DNA of 64,000 nucleotides, from positions 1,116,001 to 1,180,000 of the forward strand of contig NC_016132.3 of NCBI RefSeq assembly GCF_000005505.3. Reading direction: 5' to 3'. Within the stretch, counting starts at the first letter, position 1, and each line of letters starts with the position of its first letter. The notes under the pieces were generated by a model. The model did not search any database and was not told the DNA's origin. It saw only the letters and a program-made list of their open reading frames with translations. Shown piece by piece: positions 44,868-54,800 of the stretch. Position numbers and translations under genes: made by a program. Source of the DNA: Brachypodium distachyon (taxonomy: Eukaryota; Streptophyta; Magnoliopsida; Poales; Poaceae).

Positions 44868-47800
44868 CTACTTGATAACGTCGACGCCGATCTTCTTCCT
44901 CATCTCCTGAAACTTCAGTCTTCCGAGGGACTTCGTCAATATGTCGGCCAGTTGTTCATCTGTACTGATATAATCAACATCAAGCTTGCCTTCTTCCACG
45001 CATCCTCGTATGTAATGAAACCGGGTGTCGATATGTTTACTTCTATCATGAAACACCGGATTCTTACACAGAGATATAGTGGACTTGTTGTCGATCTTCA
45101 ACTCAAACTTTTCTGGTTCTCGGTTTAGTAGATCAGCAAGCAATCGCTCTAGCCACACTCCCTGGCATGCTGCTGCAATGTATTCAGCTTCACACGAGGA
45201 TAGAGCCACAACCTTCTGCTTCTGTGACATCCAGCTCACAATATTTCCACCTAGGAAAAACGCCATGCCCGAAGTACTTTTACGGTCATCAACGTCGCCG
45301 GCCATATCACTGTCACTGTACCCGACTAGTTGTGTCTTCTCCTCTTTCTTCTTTGAGTAAACACACCCATAATTCAGGGTTCCTTTGATGTACCGCAAAA
45401 TCATCTTCACCGCTGCAAAGTGTTCCGTTGTGGGGTTCTCCATGAATCGACTAACGATCCCAACCGAGTATGCCAAATCTGGCCTTGTATTCACCAAGTA
45501 TCTCAGACTTCCCACAATACTTCTATATTCGGTACTTTCAACAGGATCTGCTTCGCTGTGTTTGCTCAATTTATGCCTTGCTTCCATCGGTGCTGAGGTA
45601 GCATTGCAGTCTTCCATGCCGCACTTCTCAAGGATTTTCCTCGCATAAGCTTCTTGACACAAAGTTATTGAGTCTCCTCGCTGACATACTTCTATCCCGA
45701 GGTAGTAGCTCAACAAACCAAGGTCACTCATCTTGAAAAGATCTAGCATCTGCTTCTTAAATCTTGCAATCTCCCTCTCATCTGCACCCGTGATCAACAG
45801 ATCATCAACATATACTCCAACTAGGAGCCGTTCCTTCCCTTCACCTCGTTTGTACATAGCATGCTCCAATGGACTCTTCTCAAATCCGAGGGACACCAGT
45901 GTAGCATCCAGCTTGGTGTTCCATGCCCTCGGTGCTTGCCGTAGCCCATACAATGCCTTGTGCAGTCGCAACACCTTATGTTCCGCCCCCCCTTCGACGA
46001 AACCTGGAGGTTGTTGTACATATACTTCTTCTTGTAGGTCACTGTTCAAGAATGCTGATTTCACATCCATATGATGTAGCTTCCAGGATTCTTGAGCGGC
46101 CAAAGCAATCAACAACCGTACCGATTCCATCCTTGCGACTGGAGCGAACACTTCCTCAAAATCAACGCCTTGTTGCTGCACATAGCCCTTTGCTACCAAG
46201 CGTGCTTTGTGCTTTACCACATTGCCATTGGAGTCTTTCTTCACTTTGAATACCCACTTGAGGCCTATGGGTTTATGCCCTGCAGGGAGATCAACCAAGC
46301 TCCATGTCTTGTTATCTTGGATTGATCCCATCTCCTCCTCCATTGCCTTGCGCCAACTTTCTTTCTCGCTAGTTTCTTCAAACGAGGTTGGTTCTTCGGT
46401 ACTTAACAAGCACCTTTCCTTCGTTGTGCGCTTCATCTTGACCGTCTTCGTCTTGCGGATCATCTTCTTTGGAGAAGGGTACAACTCCGATAGAGGTCTA
46501 AGTCGTTCGGGCGTAGGTCGTCGAGTCCGTGACCGAGTCTGCACCGGCGATCGTACCATCGTCGATGCCCTTTGAGAGGTTGCTGCCGCGGTAGAAGTTT
46601 CAGCGTCTCCGCCGGCTGCTGCATCCTCCCCTTCACTCGCTCCTGCCGCGGCAGAGGGATTTTCTGCCGTTTCTTGCGTCGTGGCAGACGCAGATCTTCC
46701 TGCCGCGATTTCTGCCGTGGCAGAATTTTCTGCCGCGGATCCTGCCGCGGGAGGGATTCCTGCCGCTGTTCCTGCCGCGGATCCTGCCGTGGCAGAGGAT
46801 GAGGCCGGTGCTCTACTGAAGCTGAACACCGGTGTAGCGCCATGGCCCGGTGGCGTTCCTGGTGGATCTTCGCCACCTGCGTCATGGTCGTGGCCTTCTC
46901 CACGGTTATGACCTGCATGCTCAGAGATAGGGTAAGATACAACAAACATATCATCCGAATTTTGTTGATTCTCTTCTTTGTTTGAGGACCAATCCCATGC
47001 CCTCTCTTCTTCAAAGACGACGTCGCGTGCCACGTGAACTTTTCTTGTTCGTGGATCGTACACACGATAAGCCTTCGAGTGTCCCTTCAAGCCTGCTTCA
47101 TAACCCATCAAGATCATCGGCTTACTCCGATCTTCCAGCTTTCCCACATGTCCAGAAACATTCTTCACATGTGCCATGCACCCAAAAGTACGAAGGTGAT
47201 CGACCGAAGGTTTTCTTCCACACCAAGCTTCATACGGTGTCATGCCAATGACACTTTTCGTCGGTGCACGGTTTAGCAAGTATACCGCTGTAGTCACCGC
47301 TTCTCCCCAAAACCTCCCCGGCAAGCCTTTGCTCTTCATCATGCTTCGAGCCATTGCTACCACGGTTTGGTTCCTTCTTTCAACAACACCGTTTTGCTGC
47401 GGTGTGTATGGGGCTGTCAGAAAACGCTTGATGCCATGTTCCTCACAATATGCAGCAAACTCATGTGAGATGAATTCTCCTCCTCGGTCAGTCCGGAAAG
47501 CCTTCAACTTTGCCTCTGCTTCTACTTCAACAGCAATCTTGATCGTCTTGAATGCTTGAAACGCTTGAGCTTTCGTTTTAAGCAGCACAACCCACATGTA
47601 CCGACTGTAGTCATCTACCACAAGTAGAAAATAGCGATTGCCGGCTGGGGTTGCAGGTGAAACTGGGCCACACAGATCACCGTGAAACAAATCTAGTACC
47701 TTCTCTGCCCGGTACTTTGCTTCTCTGGGAAACGGCGCTCGCCGTTGCTTCCCTACTAGGCATCCATCGCACACTTGTTCAACATGATCCACCGTCGGCA

Positions 47801-49328
47801 TCCCAACCACCATGTCCTTCTGGCCGAGTTGTCGAAGCGAGTGAAAATTCAAGTGCCCATAGCGAGCGTGCCACCTCCATGCTGGATCATCAAGACCAGC
47901 TAGCAAACAGATCGGTTCTGTTCTGTCTAGGTCAAGAATATACAAGCGATTCTTTGCCCTCTTGACCTTCATCAGTAGCTTGCGTTGTCGGTCGTAGCCC
48001 CACAGGTACCCATCCTCTAACACGATTTTACATCCCCTTTCCTCGAGTTGACCAAGACTGATTATATTGCTTTTCAGCTTGGGGATATAATATACGTCGG
48101 TTAGTACCTTGTGATCGCCAAATCTTGTCTCGAAAAGAACTGTGCCTCGCCCTTGTATCGCCACCGTGGAACCATCTCCAAAACGCACCGAGCCACCCAC
48201 GGCTAGGTTAAGCTCTGCGAATTGGGTTTTGTCGCCAGTCATGTGATTGCTAGCGCCCGTGTCAAGGTACCACACATTGCCCGCCTTCACTCTTGCTTTA
48301 TCATGTAGGTAGACTTTCTTTTCAACAAGGGTTACGGACTCAGACTTCTCCTCGATGACTTCCTCTTGACCTTCTTCCATCAGCTCGCACATCTCTACCA
48401 TCAGCAGCGCCGGATCATCATCTTCTTCCCTGGCCATATATGCTTTCTCTTTCTGTGGCTTTCGGCACTCTGACTTGAAGTGCCCGTATATTCCACAGTT
48501 GTGGCACCTAACCTTCTTGCGATCAAACTTTTTCTTGGGGGCCGCACCTTTCTCCTTGGTACCTTGAGGAGCTTTCTTTGCTTGTGCTCGACCTCCTCCT
48601 TTAGCTTGATCTCTTCTTCCACTGGACGATGACGAATCGCCAGTTTTCCTTGCAGCCATAGCAGACCACTGCGCACGGGTCATCATCAGATGCTCGTCAT
48701 CTTTGCCGTCTCCAAACACCATCCGGAGTCGTTCATCGTGCGCCTTGTAGCGCCCCACCAAGTCCTCCACCGTGAGGGTCTTCAGATCGACACACTGCTC
48801 GATTGAGGTTACGATCTGGATATACTTTGGTGATGCCGCGCGTAGGAACCGCCTAACCACGGAGATCTCGGAGAGTGTCTCGCCTAGGTCGCGGATCCCG
48901 TTAACGAGCGTCCTTACACGCGCTGCGAACGCGTCGACCGCCTCGTCTTCTCCCATCTTCAAACTCTCATAATTCTTCAGCAAGGTTTGAAGGTTTGCCT
49001 CCCGGACACGCTCGTGTCCTTGATGTAGGGTCTTGATCGTATCCCATGCATCCTTCGCAGATTTCTTTCCCTTCAGGTGTTGTAGCACATCGTTCGGCAC
49101 AGCCGCATGGATGGCCGCCAACGCCAGGCGATCAATGCGATAGTTCGCCGCTCCTTTGGCGTACGTGTTGCCGCCAGGGTCGACTGCGTCCCAGATCTCT
49201 TGAGATTCCATAGCCACCTCCATCTTCATTGCCCACATGCTGTAGTCGCTGCGATCGAGCCTTGGAAACGTCGCCGGTGCTGAGTTCCTTCCAGCCGCGG
49301 CTCCCGACGTCCCCGCATCCGTCGGCAT
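44868..49328 (-). CDS. Gag-Pol polyprotein of copia element B
   Basis: 1486 codons, ATG at 49328. Gag residues 1 to about 300 with zinc knuckle CHNCGIYGHFKSEC (275-288); protease DTGA near 356; integrase zinc-binding HHCC region about 485-530 and catalytic core with FRTDRGGEF (about 608) and NGVVERRNQ (about 645); alanine-rich linker about 845-915; RT with YVDD near 1172; RNase H with DSDMAGD near 1339; ends ILTKSLGRLKFQEMRKKIGVDVIK. All key residues I can check are present. Compared with element A it keeps CCC where A has CC, joining gag and pol. It lacks three residues in AEYIAAACQGVW of RNase H, lost between short repeats (GCAGC). The product packages RNA, processes itself, makes cDNA and integrates it. 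Whether the three-residue loss harms RNase H is unknown. Confidence 0.93.
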   Translation of the reverse strand: MPTDAGTSGAAAGRNSAPATFPRLDRSDYSMWAMKMEVAMESQEIWDAVDPGGNTYAKGAANYRIDRLALAAIHAAVPNDVLQHLKGKKSAKDAWDTIKTLHQGHERVREANLQTLLKNYESLKMGEDEAVDAFAARVRTLVNGIRDLGETLSEISVVRRFLRAASPKYIQIVTSIEQCVDLKTLTVEDLVGRYKAHDERLRMVFGDGKDDEHLMMTRAQWSAMAARKTGDSSSSSGRRDQAKGGGRAQAKKAPQGTKEKGAAPKKKFDRKKVRCHNCGIYGHFKSECRKPQKEKAYMAREEDDDPALLMVEMCELMEEGQEEVIEEKSESVTLVEKKVYLHDKARVKAGNVWYLDTGASNHMTGDKTQFAELNLAVGGSVRFGDGSTVAIQGRGTVLFETRFGDHKVLTDVYYIPKLKSNIISLGQLEERGCKIVLEDGYLWGYDRQRKLLMKVKRAKNRLYILDLDRTEPICLLAGLDDPAWRWHARYGHLNFHSLRQLGQKDMVVGMPTVDHVEQVCDGCLVGKQRRAPFPREAKYRAEKVLDLFHGDLCGPVSPATPAGNRYFLLVVDDYSRYMWVVLLKTKAQAFQAFKTIKIAVEVEAEAKLKAFRTDRGGEFISHEFAAYCEEHGIKRFLTAPYTPQQNGVVERRNQTVVAMARSMMKSKGLPGRFWGEAVTTAVYLLNRAPTKSVIGMTPYEAWCGRKPSVDHLRTFGCMAHVKNVSGHVGKLEDRSKPMILMGYEAGLKGHSKAYRVYDPRTRKVHVARDVVFEEERAWDWSSNKEENQQNSDDMFVVSYPISEHAGHNRGEGHDHDAGGEDPPGTPPGHGATPVFSFSRAPASSSATAGSAAGTAAGIPPAAGSAAENSATAEIAAGRSASATTQETAENPSAAAGASEGEDAAAGGDAETSTAAATSQRASTMVRSPVQTRSRTRRPTPERLRPLSELYPSPKKMIRKTKTVKMKRTTKERCLLSTEEPTSFEETSEKESWRKAMEEEMGSIQDNKTWSLVDLPAGHKPIGLKWVFKVKKDSNGNVVKHKARLVAKGYVQQQGVDFEEVFAPVARMESVRLLIALAAQESWKLHHMDVKSAFLNSDLQEEVYVQQPPGFVEGGAEHKVLRLHKALYGLRQAPRAWNTKLDATLVSLGFEKSPLEHAMYKRGEGKERLLVGVYVDDLLITGADEREIARFKKQMLDLFKMSDLGLLSYYLGIEVCQRGDSITLCQEAYARKILEKCGMEDCNATSAPMEARHKLSKHSEADPVESTEYRSIVGSLRYLVNTRPDLAYSVGIVSRFMENPTTEHFAAVKMILRYIKGTLNYGCVYSKKKEEKTQLVGYSDSDMAGDVDDRKSTSGMAFFLGGNIVSWMSQKQKVVALSSCEAEYIAAACQGVWLERLLADLLNREPEKFELKIDNKSTISLCKNPVFHDRSKHIDTRFHYIRGCVEEGKLDVDYISTDEQLADILTKSLGRLKFQEMRKKIGVDVIK

Positions 49329-49383
49329 AGCTCCCGTGTACTAGGGACCGTTTTGCCGGATTAACCTTGGCTCTGATACCAAA

Positions 49384-49809
49384 TGTTGGAAATCAGCCCA
49401 AAATCTCTGTCACGCAGTAACAACAAGCAACGCACACGTCGAGTACTTTCCGGCCAGCCGATGAACTCTGGCGAGACGCACACGTACAAAACTGCCCAGC
49501 AAGCAAATCGATTAGCAAGCTAGTACCAGTACTACTCGCGTCACGCACACACAGGAGAATATTGATTTTGGTATGGCTACAGGCCCGTGTCGAGCCTGCT
49601 TTATTTTTCTTATTTTCTGGGATTAGGATAACAAGGCACCGTATGCCCGTACTTATACACGGCCAGAGGCCAGTCCGACTCAACATCTAACAGCCTAACT
49701 GAATACGACTAGGAGACCAACTCGTTGATTCCCCTGTACAACTCCTAAACCGACTAGAACTAGGTATGAACCAGAAATAAACCTATTCGAATTTGACCTT
49801 ATGCTTACA
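49384..49809 (-). repeat. LTR of element B (5' LTR in element orientation)
   Basis: 426 bp, next to the primer site. Confidence 0.96.
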
Positions 49810-51480
49810 CCACGTGATATCCGTTCTCCGGCGCCAGACATTGGGCATAGATCTGTAAGCTCTAGTATTATACGTCTTAGATTCTGCAATGTCGGGAGTC
49901 ACTCTGTCGTGTGCGAGCATTCATCCGAAAATTCAGACCTTGACTGTGACAGGGTCTTCCAGATTTGGTTATGGATCTGCCTCTCACCGTCTGGAGCAGT
50001 GCCTCATCTTCCACAACGCCTCGACATATCTCTCGTGGAGCAAGTGTCATATTAATTGTTCATCCGACAGGCTCTCCAGGGTGATTAGGTGTACATATGT
50101 TTGCATATTCCAGGGTTTCTTCGCAATCGGTGCTATATTCCCTCCAAGCGCTACCAACTGGTGTCTCCAAATTTTCACCGATATGAGCTATCTCCTATCC
50201 TCCATATGATCCCTTCAACTTCTCCGGGACGTACATAAATCTTTTCCATGGTGTAGACGTATCAGTCGTGAATGCCGAGTCTAACAATGAACCATTTTGG
50301 TAATACCTTGCCTTCATCGTTCTCGCACATAGACTGTCCAAAAAGATCAGTACGTAGACCCCACGCCTGGCGGGCAAGCAAATTGATAATACTTTTTATT
50401 AGTAATTCTTTCCTTGATTAGCTATAACTTGTCTTCCTTCACGCTCCTGTTTGGCGGGAGTAACCCTAGATATTTTACTTCAAAGTGGGACTGCTGGACC
50501 TTCATTTCTTGTTTGATGCGATGTCGGGCTCCCGAACAGAACTCACTGGACAACATTTTGTAGAATTAATAATAAGTTTCCCCGTGTACTGCGGCTTGTT
50601 GAGGTGGACTGCCTCCTTGATTGGCTTCGCTCGCTCCACCGAAGCTTTAAAAAAAATTAAGAGACTGTCATCCATGAATAGGAGGTGTGAGTGTGACAAC
50701 CCCCGCGCCCACCGGGACACCCTAATTTAGTTGATAATTCCTTTGTCCCTGTACCGTCGCAAGAAGTTCAAGAGACCATCAACAATGAAGAGAAATAAAT
50801 ATGGAGGGAGGGGTTCACCTTGCCGAAACACCTGAAAATTTATGAAGAGTTCCGCCACATTTCACCACTGAACCCCACATGAAAAGGTATGTATCGTACC
50901 GAGGTCACACATCCCATGAACCATTGAATCCTTATTTCACAGAAACCCACCTTCCTCAACACTGTATCCCAAAAGCTCCAATCCACCATGCCGTATGCTT
51001 TAGATAGGACAAGTTTCCAAGCACAAAGTTTTGGTTTCCCTGCTTTTGCACTTATAAATGTAGTGTAAGCATTCAAAGGCGATTAGTGCATTATGTGTGA
51101 TCATCCTCCCCAGGAAGGCACTTTGGCCCCCGGGATCAACTCCTCAAGCAAGGGGCGTAGTCGGTTGACAATGCACTTGGAGACTACTTTATACACCATG
51201 TTGCTGACTCATCGATCGGTCTGAAATTGTGCTTCTCTTCCACCACACTTTTCTTCGGGATCATTACGATAGTAGCAGGGTCATTAACACCCGGTTGAAG
51301 CACCTTATCAGCAAATCCCGATCATTCATCCATTCGCTACTTCACTTGGGTCACCTACCAATCCCGATCATTAAATTAGAACCTGCTCGCGCAACAGGCG
51401 CCCATTTTCTTCCTTAATGATCTCAGTGCCTTCGATGTTGCCTACCTTCTCCTTGCTCCACAATACCCCTGCAGTTTTTT

Positions 51481-51849
51481 CATGGTGAATTTGAGCTTCT
51501 CCTTAGTAAAGTTCCACCTAGGCCACGAGCCACTGGTTCTGCTTCCCAACTAAATCCTTCACCACTTATGGTAATGTTTCCTCTATATCGCATCTATCGG
51601 TCTTCCCTTCCTTCCCCTTCAATCTTTTTGCTTCCCCATTCCAGCAACAAGGAGACCAGGTGTGTCACGTGGGCTAGCGGGAACCCCACCCCATCCACGC
51701 GCACACACTCCCACCTGTATCCCAAATGTCTGCTTATATATTACTCACACCAACCGTCCTCTCCAGCCGTCCCAAATTAGAAGAAACGCTCTCATCGAAA
51801 ACCCCTAACACCATTCACGGTTCGACGGGACTTTTGCCAGATCCAGACC
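51481..51849 (+). promoter_or_regulatory. Upstream region of SINA-like gene 6
   Basis: Less like the other leaders, but it ends the same way: GACGGGACTTTTGCCAGATCCAGACC before ATG. 51715-51745 has CTTATATATTACTC, a possible TATA box about 120 bp before the start. Function inferred. Confidence 0.35.
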
Positions 51850-54800
51850 ATGGGCAACAACAAGGTACTCCCTAGTTTTTTCTTTTGAGTAATCTGGATC
51901 CATAGTTTACCTCGCAGCAACCGTCTCTGTAGAGTCTAGTGTATGTAGAAAATTGGTAGCGTCGTAGATCCGTAGGTTTCTCTGTCAGATCTCCGTAGAT
52001 CTTGCTTCCATTAGTTTGTTGGCTAAGCATCGAGATTTAGATGGGACACTGTCGTTGTTGCTAGCGCGCGTGCGTGGAGATCTTGCTTCCTCGCCGCTAT
52101 GGCGGCGGCTGATTTGCCCTAGGAGGGTGGGAGGGGATGAGGAAGAAGAGGAGGAATCTGCGGCGGAGGAGGAGGAGGAGGAGAGGGAGGATCTAGGTCG
52201 GCGGAGATATTAGGGTTAATTTTGTTGGAAATCAGACCGATCTGGGCTTCTCTTTCTTCTCGCCTAGCGTTGCCTTGCCTGCAGCGAATTAGAACTAGCA
52301 TAGCTTGCCGAAGGGAAAAACAGGAAACACGATATGCCGCCGTAAACTTTGCTGCTTTGTCTGCCTTTATTCCCTTTGCTTATACAGCAGACGACCGCGT
52401 CCAACACAACTGGCCGAAACCAAGTCCAACTCGACGCCAACCTATACAAGAACGTACAGGTTTACAACTGACTCCTTCTACAACTCAATCTCAACAGCCA
52501 CAAAAACGGCCGCTGGCTCTACGACTCAAGAAAGAAATGGATTCCTCCTAGCTATGACGCTGAATCTAAACAGAAAAGACTCAAACAAAAAATTAATTAC
52601 AAGCAGCTTAAAGTTATCATCCCCCCCCCCCCCCCCCCTAAGCTGATTGCACTTCTCCCTTTGCTCGCATGCCGATCCTTCCTCTCATCTCCAAGAACTT
52701 GACCCGACCAAGTGGCTTGGTTAATATGTCGGCGAGCTGATTATCGGTACTGATGTACTCGACTTCTACCTTTCCTTCTTCCACGCTTTCTCTGATGAAG
52801 TGAAACCGGGTTCAATATGCTTGCTTCTATCATGATGTACTGGGTTCTTGCACAAAGAAATTGTGGACTTGTTATCAATCTTGAGAACGATCTTCTCTGG
52901 TTCACGGTTCGTCAAATCACTGAGGAAACGCTCCAGCCAAATGCCTTGACATGCTGCGGCTGCTGCTGCTATATACTCTGCTTCACACGATGAGAGTGCT
53001 ACGACCTTCTGTTTTTGAGAAAACCAAATGACAATATTTCCACAGAAGAAAAACATCACCCCGGTCGTACTCTTTCTATCATCAACATCTCCTGCCATAT
53101 CACTATCACTGAAGCCTTCCATGTGCACTGAACTGTGCTCCTTCTTCTTCTCATAGTAGCAGCCATGGTCCTTTGAACCTTGTACATACCGTAGTATATG
53201 CTTCACGGCATTCAAGTGTTCCAGCTTGCTTCTCTCAAACCCAAGTGACAGATGTCTAATTTTGCGTTCCATGCTCTTGGGGCTTGACGAAGTCCATACA
53301 ATGCTTTATGGAGTTTGAACACCTTTTCCTCTTTACCTTCTTGCACAAAACCGGGTGGTTGGCTCACATACACTTCCTCTTCCAAGTCACCGTTTAGAAA
53401 CACTGATTTTACATCCATGTGATGTAGCTTCCATCCTTCCTGTGCCGCTAGAGCTATGAGTAATCTCACAGTTTCCATCCTAGCGACAGGTGCAAACACT
53501 TCGTCAAAGTCTATCCCCTGTTTTTGCACGTAGCCCTTAGCTACTAACTGCACCTTGTGCTTCACAATGTCGCCTTCTGAGTCTTTTTTAACTTTAAAGA
53601 CCCACTTCAAACCGATGGCTCGCTGGCCAACCGGAAGATCTACCAAGCTCCATGTTTTATTTTCTTCAATGGAACTCATCTCCGCTTCCATAGCAGCCTG
53701 CCACTCCCTCTGATCTTGAGCGTCTTCATATGTTGCTGGTTCTTCGGCTCCAAGGAGACACCTAGCCGAGCGTTGGCAAGGGGCTCTCACTGGTTTCGCT
53801 TTGACAATCGGCTTTTTCTTCTTGTACATATCTTTCAACGGTCAAAGTCGCTCCGGAGTCCGCCGGGGGGGGGGGGGGGGGGGGCGGTGGCGCCTCATCA
53901 GCAGAGGAATCATCATCAGAGTGTTCTGTCGCTGAGGCAGATCCTCCATCCGCTGCTGTTGTGATAACACTGGCACCCGCTGCTGCAGCCTGTTTTCCTG
54001 CCGCGGCAGACAGATTTCGTGCCGCGGCAGAAGTCTGTCCAGAATTTCCTGCCGCGGTAGCCACTTTCTCTGTTGCGGTAGCCGTTTTCTCTGCTACGGC
54101 AGCATCACCTCCTCCTGAGTCGCCTTCCGAGGATGTGTACCTTCCATCCTCGTCCAGGTCCGGGGTGCCGTCCGGTGCAGCGCCTTGCACCGAGGGAGTG
54201 GTGGAGGCCTCACCATCAACATCGTGGCCATAATTGTGACCTGCATCATGACTTGCAACATTGGTTTCGTCATAAACCACCGTAAATGTATCACCTGAGG
54301 TCGATGTCGCTGCAGTAGATTTTGGTTCGCTGGTCCATGCCTTGTCTTCCTCAAAGATTGCATCACGTGTGACATGCACCTTTCTTGTCTTTGGATCATA
54401 CACACGATACGCCTTCGAGCCTTCTTCATATCCGATAAAAATCATCGGAGTGCTTCTATCCTCAAGTTTTCCGGCATGGCCAGCTACTTTCTTCACATGG
54501 GCAATGCACCCGAAGGTGCACAGGTGTCCCACTGCAGGTTTTTGCCCATACCATGCTTCATAGGGCGTCATCCCGACAACACTCTTTGTCGGTGCTCTAT
54601 TCAAAAAATATACTGATGTGTTTACGGCTTCTCCCTAAAATTTTCCGGGCAACCTCTTGCTCGTAAGCATGCTTCGAGCCATGGCGACCACCGTCTGGTT
54701 CCGTCTGTCAACAACGCCGTTCTGCTGAGGTGTATATGGTGCTGTCAAGTACCTTCTGACACCATGTTCTTCACAATATGCATTGAATATTGTGAAGCGA

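Larger units (their letters stand above)
44415..49809 (-). mobile_element. Ty1-copia LTR retrotransposon B (full length, potentially autonomous)
   Basis: 5395 bp. Target duplication CCACG at 44410-44414 and 49810-49814; LTRs of 426 bp with one difference by eye (G/A in the CTGA(G/A)TACGACT stretch); minus-strand primer site at 49369-49381; polypurine tract next to 44840. One uninterrupted gag-pol frame. It is 8 bp shorter than A, explained by a 9-bp in-frame deletion in RNase H and the extra base that keeps the frame open. It lies in a LINE remnant, so it breaks no gene. Confidence 0.97.
44105..51480 (-). mobile_element. LINE remnant (minus strand), split by element B
   Basis: Excluding element B. 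From right to left on the minus strand: 51070-50850 reads ..KLVLSKAYGMVDWSFWDTVLRKVGF.. (RT fingers/palm); 50720-50500 ..SHLLFMDDSLLIFFKASVE.. (the A of the ADD box is M here); 50377-50195 ..SLCARTMKARYYQNGSLLDSAF..WKRFMYVPEKLKGSYGG (zf-RVT region); then 49815-50190; and, across B, 44414-44105 with the 3' end shared with 8811 and 22885. All frames are broken. Confidence 0.72.
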
